Source: JAJRVH01 sp964505995 (lineage in GTDB: Bacteria > Pseudomonadota > Zetaproteobacteria > Mariprofundales > Mariprofundaceae). Taken from it: DNA of 5,770 bases. Location of the stretch: positions 1-5,770 of the forward strand of contig CAZDLB010000105.1 in the NCBI GenBank assembly GCA_964505995.1, read 5' to 3'. Below, one piece after another: positions 1 to 5,575 of this stretch. Each line of letters starts with the position of its first letter. Position 1 is the first letter of the stretch. Both the position numbers and the translations under genes were made by a program. The notes beneath the pieces were generated by a model that was given only the letters and a program-made list of their open reading frames with translations, had not been told where the DNA came from and made no database searches.

Positions 1-68
1 CGGTGCCGATCGAAGGCCCCCGCTCGCCCCAGCTCTCGCTGCTGCGCTTTCGCGGCCGCAAGGTCTAG
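1..68 (+). CDS. 3' end of an unidentified upstream gene (partial)
   Basis: The frame beginning at base 3 reads through 21 codons and stops at TAG 66-68. Nineteen of the 21 third codon positions are G or C, as expected for the coding frame of a GC-rich genome; the frame at base 1 stays open only to a TAG at 76-78, and the frame at base 2 is also open here. The visible C-terminus is a basic tail ending in RFRGRKV. It is too short to assign a family or function, and no membrane segment or catalytic motif is visible. The stop lies 22 bp before the dgkA start, so the gene could be co-transcribed with dgkA, but that is only suggested by the spacing. The choice of frame is inference. Confidence 0.55.
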   Translation, partial: VPIEGPRSPQLSLLRFRGRKV

Positions 69-90
69 GAAGGCATAGACGCCGGCCTCC

Positions 91-438
91 GTGTTTTATC
101 TCCGACGCCTGATCGATGCCACCCGCTATTCCTTCAAAGGGCTTGCTTCGGCGTGGAAACACGAGCCTGCCTTCCGGACCGAGATTGCACTGACCCCGTT
201 CATTCTTTCTGCAGCGCTGCTTCTGCCCGAAAACGCCTCTGAATCCCTGCTGCTTCTTGGCTCCTGGATCCTGGTCCTCATCGTCGAACTGCTCAACTCC
301 GCCATCGAAGCTATCGTGGATCGCATTGGTCCGGAAACCCACGAGCTCTCCGGACGTGCCAAGGACCTGGCCTCGGCCGCCGTGTTTGTCACGCTCATGC
401 TGGCGGCACTGCTCTGGGTATGGGTGCTTTTCAGATGA
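91..438 (+). CDS. dgkA: Diacylglycerol kinase DgkA (prokaryotic integral-membrane type)
   Basis: This 115-residue inner-membrane enzyme phosphorylates diacylglycerol with ATP to phosphatidate, returning it to phospholipid synthesis. Its length and sequence fit the small three-helix DgkA family. The signature runs from about residue 65 to 92: VELLNSAIEAIVDRIG, then HELSGRAKD. Relative to E. coli DgkA all key residues are present at a constant offset of -3: E25, E31, E66, N69, E73, D77, E85, K91 and D92. Membrane segments lie near residues 33-46, 52-68 and 94-114, and the amphipathic N-terminus carries YSFKGL and EPAFR motifs. GTG 91 is the only plausible start because an in-frame TAG sits at 76-78. 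The nearest Shine-Dalgarno-like sequence (AGGAAGG, 67-73) is unusually far away, with 17 bases between. The 3' end overlaps the next gene by 4 bp (ATGA), which suggests translational coupling. Confidence 0.96.
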   Translation: MFYLRRLIDATRYSFKGLASAWKHEPAFRTEIALTPFILSAALLLPENASESLLLLGSWILVLIVELLNSAIEAIVDRIGPETHELSGRAKDLASAAVFVTLMLAALLWVWVLFR

Positions 439-2420
439 ATACGGCATGGCTGCATCTGCGCCAGAGCCTGAAGGACATCGGCCTGATCTGGCTGCCCTTC
501 TTCGTGCTTTTTCTCCTCGCCAGACTTGCACTTCTGGGTTTCTATCCAGAGGACTTTTCATCCCTGGATGCTCCGGAGATATTGTCTTCCCTCCTCATGG
601 GTGCCTGGCATTTTGACACGTCGATCACCCTTATCTTTCTCGGCCTTCCTATTCTTCTGCATGCGCTTTCGTTTCCCTGGGTTCACTCACTGGCATGGCG
701 GCGACTGGTATACTGGTATGCGCTCCTTCTCCTTTTCGTTTTTGCCTTCCTGTCGGTTGCCGACATCGTCTATTTCGGCTTCGTGCATCGGCATATCGGC
801 CATGAGCTTGTTTCCACGCTGAAAACCGATCCGGGACTTCTTCTCTCCATTGCCATGGACAGCTACGGCTGGCTTCTGGTGATCTTTGCTGTCGCGATGG
901 CCTTCCTGATTCTGGCTGCCTCGAGGCTTCAACATCGCCTCATAAGGCCGCGGCCGCCGCTTCCCAGTCTTCCCCTTGCAGTCCGTATCGGCGTCGGTGT
1001 TCTGAGCCTCGGGCTGATCATCCTGGGGATTCGCGGCAGTGCGGTCAGCAAGCCAATCAAGCCGGTTTACGCTTTTGAAAACAGCAGCATGGAGCAGGGC
1101 TATCTGGCACTGAACGGCCCCTTCTGTGCATTCCATGCCCTGCAGGGAAACGGCACGATCGACACGCACTTCATGGACGAGGAAAAGGCAACCCGTATCG
1201 TACGATCGCTTTTCGCATCTCCTTCCGAAACCTATCCGCTGAAAGACTATCCACTGCTCAGGATGCGAGCCTCCTCGCAAACGCCAGTCACCCCTCCCAA
1301 TATCGTCGTGCTTCTGCTGGAAAGCTGGGATTCGCTGCATGTTGATCTGAGCCGGGAACAGATGGGGCTGAAACCGTATGGTGTCACGCCAAACTTCAAT
1401 GCGCTGGCACGGGAAGGCCTTTTTCTCTCCAACTTTCTGGCCAATGGCCAACGCTCCATCGATGCCATTGAATCCATCCTGACCGGCATCCCGCCCCAGC
1501 CCGGTCAGCGCTACCTGGGCGAAGGCGTGGAGATCAACCGCTTCGCCTATCTGGGCAAGATGGCCAAGCAGTTCGGCTATTCGACTCTGATGCTGCAGGG
1601 GTCACGGCGGGGCTCCTTCTATCTGGACAAGATCGCGCCGCTTGCCGGTTTCGACCGATACTACGGCGCCCAGGACTTTCCTCCTTCGTTGCATACCGAT
1701 GTCAGCTCGCCGGCCTGGGGAGGGTGGGACCTGGACCTGATGGAGCTCTCCCACCAGCTCTTTGCTTCGAGCCGAAAACCATTCCTTGGGTTCGTGTTTA
1801 CCGTCTCGACCCATACCCCGTTCGACTTGCCGGACACGAAATGGCAACGCTTTCCACCGGACAGCGAGGAACACAAGTTGCTGAATTCGATGCTCTACTC
1901 CGACTGGGTTCTCGGACGCTTCTTCAGACAGGCCAGAGAAGCCGGTTATTTCGACAACACGATCTTTATTCTGATCGGCGATCACTTCTCCGGGCTTGGA
2001 CATCCCGATACGATGAAGCAACAGCATCATGTGCCAGCCCTGATCCTCGGCCCCGGCATTCACCCCGGCATCAGCGATCGTCTTGCCAGCCAGGCCGATC
2101 TGATTCCCACTCTGATTGATCTTGCCGGCTGGAAAACCCTGCATGTCTCGCTTGGTCATTCGATTCTTGACCCAGATGCCGAACCGACGGTATTCCTTCG
2201 TCGCGACAACCTTGTGGGTTATGTGGAAGAAGGCGGACTGATGATGCACAACCTCAATGATCCCATCCACCTTGAGGGGCAGTTTAGCAGCAAACAGGCT
2301 GCCGAAGAACGGCTTCTGGCCACCGTACAGGTCGCCAACCACGCCATCGAAAACAACGCCCTTTATCCATCCGCATCATTGATCGCCAACATGAGGCTAC
2401 GGGATGTGGCCCACCGGTAG
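435..2420 (+). CDS. LTA synthase/OpgB-type membrane phosphoglycerol (or phosphoethanolamine) transferase
   Basis: This is an inner-membrane enzyme of the alkaline phosphatase/sulfatase superfamily with the LtaS layout. About five transmembrane helices (residues ~15-36, 63-80, 91-115, 144-165, 181-201) are followed by an extracytoplasmic catalytic domain from about residue 288. Family members move a phospholipid head group onto a glycan or lipid through a phospho-enzyme intermediate. Visible site residues are E296 in LLLESWDS, S341 in ANGQRSIDA, H460 in STHTPF, D516-H517 in IGDHFSG, and H532. The E-S-D-H spacing (45 and 175 residues) equals the spacing I recall for S. aureus LtaS E255, T300, D475 and H476, but the nucleophile is serine instead of threonine. 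I chose ATG 435 because it overlaps the dgkA stop as ATGA; ATG 420 in the same frame would add five residues (MGAFQ). The acceptor cannot be read from sequence; periplasmic glucans or a surface glycolipid are possibilities. Co-location with dgkA supports a diacylglycerol-releasing reaction. Confidence 0.9.
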   Translation: MNTAWLHLRQSLKDIGLIWLPFFVLFLLARLALLGFYPEDFSSLDAPEILSSLLMGAWHFDTSITLIFLGLPILLHALSFPWVHSLAWRRLVYWYALLLLFVFAFLSVADIVYFGFVHRHIGHELVSTLKTDPGLLLSIAMDSYGWLLVIFAVAMAFLILAASRLQHRLIRPRPPLPSLPLAVRIGVGVLSLGLIILGIRGSAVSKPIKPVYAFENSSMEQGYLALNGPFCAFHALQGNGTIDTHFMDEEKATRIVRSLFASPSETYPLKDYPLLRMRASSQTPVTPPNIVVLLLESWDSLHVDLSREQMGLKPYGVTPNFNALAREGLFLSNFLANGQRSIDAIESILTGIPPQPGQRYLGEGVEINRFAYLGKMAKQFGYSTLMLQGSRRGSFYLDKIAPLAGFDRYYGAQDFPPSLHTDVSSPAWGGWDLDLMELSHQLFASSRKPFLGFVFTVSTHTPFDLPDTKWQRFPPDSEEHKLLNSMLYSDWVLGRFFRQAREAGYFDNTIFILIGDHFSGLGHPDTMKQQHHVPALILGPGIHPGISDRLASQADLIPTLIDLAGWKTLHVSLGHSILDPDAEPTVFLRRDNLVGYVEEGGLMMHNLNDPIHLEGQFSSKQAAEERLLATVQVANHAIENNALYPSASLIANMRLRDVAHR

Positions 2421-2495
2421 CCTCTGCAGGACCACCGGCTCGGGCTCTCGGCAGGCCAATGGCCCGCAATCCAAATCCGGGAAGATTCCGTTCAC

Positions 2496-4181
2496 ATGTA
2501 TCTGAGCCATTTCGGACTTGCGGAAGCCCCGTTCTCGATCGCGCCGAACCCGAAATACCTGTTTCTCGGTCGCAGGCACCAGGAGGCCCTGGCCCACCTG
2601 ATCTACGGCCTGCGCGGCGAAGGCGGCATCGTCGTGCTGACCGGCGAGGTCGGCACCGGCAAGACGACGATCAGCCGCAAGCTGCTTGAAGACATCCCCG
2701 AGAACACCGATGTCGCCTGGATCATCCAGCCGCGGCTTTCGGCCGTCGAATTGCTGGCCGCGATCTGCGATGAGCTGCACATCGAGTATGACCCACGGGC
2801 ATGCAGCATCAAATCGCTGACCGATCGGCTGAATGAGGCGCTGCTGGCCGCGCATGCGGCCGGCCGCAACACGGTGCTGATGATCGATGAGGCCCAGAAC
2901 CTTTCCCCGGAACTTCTCGAACAGCTGCGGCTGCTGACGAACCTGGAAACCAGCGAGCGCAAGCTGTTGCAGATCGTGCTTCTCGGTCAGGAGGAGCTGA
3001 AGGAGATGCTGCGGCGCCATGATCTGCGGCAGTTCGCCCAGCGCATTACGGCCCGCTACGAGCTCGAACCCCTGACGCCGGATGAAACGCGCCATTACAT
3101 CCGTCATCGGCTGGCGGTGGCGGGGTGCAATCGCCCGCTGTTCGGCCGCCGCGAGGCGAAACTCGTGCACCGGCTGAGCCACGGCATTCCCAGGCTGATC
3201 AACCTGATCTGCGATCGCGCCCTGCTCGGGGCCTTCAGTCAGGAAAAGTCCAGGGTCGGCGTCTCGCACATTCGTCAGGCCGCGCGCGAGGTTCTGGGCG
3301 ATGCCGCGAACCCCTCCCTGCCGTTGCGTCGGCTGGCTGGGAGCCTGGCCGTCATCGTGCTGGCGCTGTTGCTCTGGCGGGTGGATCTGCCCGTCCCGTC
3401 CGGATGGAACGAACGGATACAGCCTGCGGCATCGGAGCCGGCATCCCCGGATCCGATCCGTACAGAGGCCACCCCCGCCGCGACGGCCTTGCCGGAAACG
3501 AACAGGGCTATCGATGTGGCTTCATCGCCACCGGCCGATACTGGCGAGTCGAAAGCCGAGGAGCCGTCCGCAAACCTGAACGCGATGCTGGCCGGCCTGC
3601 TTGCGCGCGGCGATCAACCGACGGCTCTGGCCACGCTGGTCCGGCTTTGGCGACCGGAAGCCGACAAAGCTCGGAACTGCACGGAAATATTGGAGCTTGG
3701 TTTGCAATGCCTGAAGCGGCAGGTTGATCTCGCCGGCTTGCGGCAGCTGGACCGTCCGGCACTGATCCGCCTGAAGATCCGGGACCACGATGCGTTTGCC
3801 GTGCTGCGCCATCTGGATGGGGAGATGGCCACGCTGCAACTGGAGGACAGCGTCTGGCGCCTGCCCATTCCGGAGCTGATGCAGCGCTGGTATGCCGAAG
3901 CCACGCTGCTCTGGCACATCCCGCCCGGCTATCGGGACACGTTGCGTCCCGGCCACCGAGGTCCGGCCGTGGACTGGCTCGTGAAGAGTCTCGATGCCGT
4001 TCAGGGGCGGATGATCCCGCCGCATGTCTCAACCTCGATGGATGCGGTTCTCGTCAGCCGCGTGCGCGACTTTCAGCGCCAGAACGGCCTGCAGGCCGAC
4101 GGCGCGGCCGGCCCGCTGACCTTGATGCGGCTCAACGATGCGCTGAAGCTCAAGCGCCCGCATCTGGGAAAGACAGGCTGA
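2496..4181 (+). CDS. gspA: GspA/ExeA-type AAA ATPase with peptidoglycan-binding domain (type II secretion assembly)
   Basis: A 561-residue inner-membrane ATPase of the ExeA family. In Aeromonas, ExeA acts with ExeB to bind peptidoglycan and promote multimerisation and insertion of the GspD secretin. The N-terminus (MYLSHFGLAEAPFSIAPNP) and HQEALAHL near residue 29 are typical. Walker A is GEVGTGKTT at residues 50-58 (K56) and Walker B is VLMIDEAQ at 127-134 (D131, E132). The AAA domain ends near 268. One transmembrane helix (~281-295) follows, then a Pro/Ala/Glu-rich periplasmic linker (~300-360), a C39-peptidase-like region (~390-478, C394 and C405 visible, ending LLWHIPPGY), and a PG_binding_1 domain (~484-548, GHRGPAVDWL and DFQRQNGLQADGAAG). 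The C39-like part lacks a clear catalytic Gly-His, so it is probably non-catalytic. ATG 2496 matches the family N-terminus; GGGAAGA at 2479-2485 is a fair ribosome site. The stop overlaps the gspB start as TGATG. No core gsp genes are in the window. Confidence 0.93.
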   Translation: MYLSHFGLAEAPFSIAPNPKYLFLGRRHQEALAHLIYGLRGEGGIVVLTGEVGTGKTTISRKLLEDIPENTDVAWIIQPRLSAVELLAAICDELHIEYDPRACSIKSLTDRLNEALLAAHAAGRNTVLMIDEAQNLSPELLEQLRLLTNLETSERKLLQIVLLGQEELKEMLRRHDLRQFAQRITARYELEPLTPDETRHYIRHRLAVAGCNRPLFGRREAKLVHRLSHGIPRLINLICDRALLGAFSQEKSRVGVSHIRQAAREVLGDAANPSLPLRRLAGSLAVIVLALLLWRVDLPVPSGWNERIQPAASEPASPDPIRTEATPAATALPETNRAIDVASSPPADTGESKAEEPSANLNAMLAGLLARGDQPTALATLVRLWRPEADKARNCTEILELGLQCLKRQVDLAGLRQLDRPALIRLKIRDHDAFAVLRHLDGEMATLQLEDSVWRLPIPELMQRWYAEATLLWHIPPGYRDTLRPGHRGPAVDWLVKSLDAVQGRMIPPHVSTSMDAVLVSRVRDFQRQNGLQADGAAGPLTLMRLNDALKLKRPHLGKTG

Positions 4182-4864
4182 TGTCCTATATCCTCGACGC
4201 GCTGAAAAAATCCGAGGCCGAGCGGGCCCGGCTGCGCCCGGAGCAATCCTTCAGCCTCCGGGAGGCTCCGGCAAGGCGCGCCCGCAGGCTGCCCTGGATG
4301 ATCACGCTGGCGCTGCTGGCCATCCTTGCGTTGATCGCTTTCCGTTTCTGGCCGGAGAAGGCTTCAAGCGGATTGCTGACGGGATCATCCGAAAATCCGG
4401 CCGTCATGTTGCCGCAAGCCGCAAGGCAGCCCGCGGAAAAACGCGTCGCCTCTGCCCCGGCCGCAAGGCCTGCGATCAACAGCTCACCGGCATCCCCCGA
4501 AAAGCCCGAAACCCCGGCCTTTGCCGGGATGCAGGCCCGGCCAGACCATGCCGACCGGCAGCCAGCGGCCCCGGCCGCCGGCCCCATGCCTCAGCCTGAG
4601 ACCGGACACGGGCATCCGGCATCCGCGCCGCTGCCGCGACGCTCGGAGCTTGCGCCCGGGATTCAGGCCCGGCTGCCGGCCATCACGATCCAGGCCCATG
4701 TCCATGATGCGGATGCGAGCGCGCGCATGATCATCGTCGATGGCCGCATCTATCATGAAGGGGAAACCCTGCCCGGAGGCCTTGTGCTGGAATCGATCAC
4801 GCCGGACGGCATCATCGCAGGCTTTGAAGGCAGCCGCTTTCGCATGAATGTCTTTGGCCGCTGA
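4181..4864 (+). CDS. gspB: GspB-type general secretion protein (type II secretion assembly)
   Basis: A 227-residue bitopic inner-membrane partner of GspA; in Aeromonas the ExeA-ExeB complex is needed for secretin assembly. The N-terminus MSYILDALKKSEAER is the GspB signature. A basic stretch (RRARR, 32-36) precedes a single transmembrane helix (~38-57). Residues ~60-160 form a Pro/Ala-rich periplasmic linker of low complexity. The C-terminal T2SSB-like domain (~166-227) carries IIVDGRIYHEGETL, LESITPDGIIAGFEG and FRMNVF, the usual pattern of this domain. The start at ATG 4181 shares one base with the gspA stop (TGATG), so translation is probably coupled. Linker residues 104-117 are encoded by a palindromic sequence that looks like an inserted repeat (see the repeat entry). 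The gene ends 14 bp before the small ABM-fold gene. Confidence 0.92.
   Translation: MSYILDALKKSEAERARLRPEQSFSLREAPARRARRLPWMITLALLAILALIAFRFWPEKASSGLLTGSSENPAVMLPQAARQPAEKRVASAPAARPAINSSPASPEKPETPAFAGMQARPDHADRQPAAPAAGPMPQPETGHGHPASAPLPRRSELAPGIQARLPAITIQAHVHDADASARMIIVDGRIYHEGETLPGGLVLESITPDGIIAGFEGSRFRMNVFGR
4490..4532. repeat. REP-like palindromic element inside the gspB linker
   Basis: Two nested inverted repeats are visible. CCCGGC (4513-4518) and GCCGGG (4523-4528) form a perfect 6-bp stem with a CTTT loop. GCATCCC (4490-4496) and GGGATGC (4526-4532) form an outer 7-bp inverted repeat that shares three bases with the inner arm, so the two pairings compete. In the reading frame it encodes ASPEKPETPAFAGM (residues 104-117). 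I recall PETPAFAGM-like peptides as a hallmark of translated proteobacterial REP-type palindromes. Identity as a dispersed repeat is inference, since only one copy is in the window. Confidence 0.45.
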
Positions 4865-4867
4865 ATG

Positions 4868-4873
4868 AAGGAG
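4868..4873 (+). promoter_or_regulatory. Shine-Dalgarno sequence of the ABM-fold gene
   Basis: AAGGAG lies 5 bases before ATG 4879. It is the strongest ribosome binding site in the window and fixes the start of the downstream gene. It suggests that gene is translated independently of gspB, in contrast to the overlap-coupled genes elsewhere in the window. Confidence 0.8.
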
Positions 4874-4878
4874 CATCC

Positions 4879-5193
4879 ATGTTTGTCACGATGAACCGCT
4901 TTACGATCGCGCCTGAGCACTGGGACGATTTCGAGGAACGCTTCAGGCAGCGCGCCGGCCTGATCGATCAGGAGCCCGGCTTCATCCGCAATGTCGTGCT
5001 GCGCCCGGTGGAAGGAAGCTGTGCCGAACACATCGTCATGACCCTGTGGCGCTCGCGCCGGGACTTCGAAGCCTGGACGCGTTCGGAATCCTTCCGCAAG
5101 GCGCATCAGCGGGCCGGAACGACGCCGAAGCAATGGTTTCTGGCGCCGAACCGGCTGGAGATCTTCGAATCCGTTTCCGATTCCGGCGATTGA
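4879..5193 (+). CDS. ABM-fold monooxygenase with IsdG-type haem-oxygenase triad
   Basis: A 104-residue cytosolic protein (no signal peptide or membrane segment) of the antibiotic biosynthesis monooxygenase/IsdG dimeric alpha-beta barrel fold. The N-terminal strand FVTMNRFTI is followed by a helix (HWDDFEERFRQRAG), EPGFIRNVVLRPV, then HIVMTLWRS, a helix RDFEAWTRSESFRKAH, and a final strand LEIFES. The length is normal for the family. N6, W66 and H76 align with the N7/W67/H77 triad I recall for S. aureus IsdG, with identical W-to-H spacing, and the surrounding LWRS..FE.W..SE.F..AH pattern also matches. A haem-degrading oxygenase that releases iron is therefore the leading hypothesis. A generic ABM enzyme with another substrate remains possible, because no haem-uptake genes are nearby. 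AAGGAG 5 bases upstream supports the start. It lies 14 bp after gspB and may share its transcript. Confidence 0.82.
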   Translation: MFVTMNRFTIAPEHWDDFEERFRQRAGLIDQEPGFIRNVVLRPVEGSCAEHIVMTLWRSRRDFEAWTRSESFRKAHQRAGTTPKQWFLAPNRLEIFESVSDSGD

Positions 5194-5296
5194 GCCGCGA
5201 TTTCAGCAGGCGCCGTCGAACATGCGGCCGATGGTGGAGTCGGTCGGAGCTTGGGGCTATGCTTCGCCGCAAATCTCAACTTACAGGCAGTCAACC
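5194..5296. other. Intergenic gap before gatC; no confident promoter or terminator
   Basis: This 103-bp gap is the longest in the window and the most natural place for a promoter of the gatCA operon. The best candidate I see is TATGCT at 5258-5263 (4 of 6 matches to TATAAT), with a poor TGGAGT at 5235-5240, 17 bases upstream. That is too weak to call. No stem followed by a T-run is visible to terminate the upstream genes. The region before ATG 5297 has only CAGG (5284-5287) as a weak ribosome site. Confidence 0.4.
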
Positions 5297-5575
5297 ATGG
5301 AAATAGATGTCCGCAACGTTGCCATGCTGGCCCGCATCCGTCTGACGGATGAGGAGGCCGCCGAGCTTGGCCCGCAGCTGAACAGCATCATCCACTACGT
5401 CGAGCAGCTGGCCTCAATCGACACCGAAGGCGTGGAGCCGACCGCGCATCCCCACGATGTCGCCCTGCCCCAGCGCATCGATGTCGTGACGAACACGAAT
5501 CGACGCGAGGAGCTGCAGGCCTGTGCGCCGAAAACCGAATCCGGACTCTATGTCGTGCCGAAGGTGATCGAATAA
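5297..5575 (+). CDS. gatC: Asp-tRNA(Asn)/Glu-tRNA(Gln) amidotransferase subunit C
   Basis: This 92-residue small subunit of the GatCAB complex wraps around the GatA-GatB interface and stabilises the enzyme, which converts Glu-tRNA(Gln) and/or Asp-tRNA(Asn) to the correctly amidated forms in the cytosol. The family signature is clear throughout: VRNVAMLARIRLTDEE near residues 5-20, LNSIIHYVEQLASIDTEGVEPTAHP near 31-55, and the canonical C-terminal SGLYVVPKVIE. ATG 5297 gives the usual family N-terminus (MEIDV). An in-frame ATG at 5222 would add 25 residues that do not look like GatC, so I reject it. The stop TAA shares one base with the next start (TAATG), making coupled translation with gatA likely. 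A GatCAB locus implies the organism lacks or only partly relies on direct glutaminyl- or asparaginyl-tRNA synthetases, by established knowledge. Confidence 0.95.
   Translation: MEIDVRNVAMLARIRLTDEEAAELGPQLNSIIHYVEQLASIDTEGVEPTAHPHDVALPQRIDVVTNTNRREELQACAPKTESGLYVVPKVIE

Noticed and set aside
687..1451. Long open frame on the minus strand (254 codons) opposite the transferase gene
   Set aside because: It is antisense to conserved transferase sequence, and the product is polar, low-complexity and without recognisable motifs. It is a shadow frame.
1602..2342. Open minus-strand frame of 246 codons opposite the catalytic domain
   Set aside because: It overlaps the conserved GDH and THTPF motifs of the + strand gene and has no supporting start signal or domain.
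2379..2407. Possible promoter for gspA (TTGATC at 2379-2384 with a 17-base spacer)
   Set aside because: The corresponding -10 position (GGATGT) matches the consensus poorly, so there is no basis for a call.
2421..2495. Search for a terminator between the transferase gene and gspA
   Set aside because: There is only a short direct repeat (CCACCGG at 2411-2417 and 2432-2438), with no stable stem followed by a T-run.
2397..3269. Long open frame on the minus strand (290 codons) opposite gspA
   Set aside because: It lies antisense to a clearly recognised gene with Walker motifs. Its product is Gln/Arg/Ala-rich with no domain I recognise, as expected from the mirror frame of GC-rich coding DNA.
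5235..5263. Candidate gatC promoter (TGGAGT, 17 bases, TATGCT)
   Set aside because: It has three and four matches to consensus hexamers, which is within chance for a region this long. It is noted in the intergenic entry but not called.
5222..5296. Upstream in-frame ATG giving GatC 25 extra residues
   Set aside because: The added residues do not resemble GatC N-termini, while ATG 5297 gives the standard MEIDV start.
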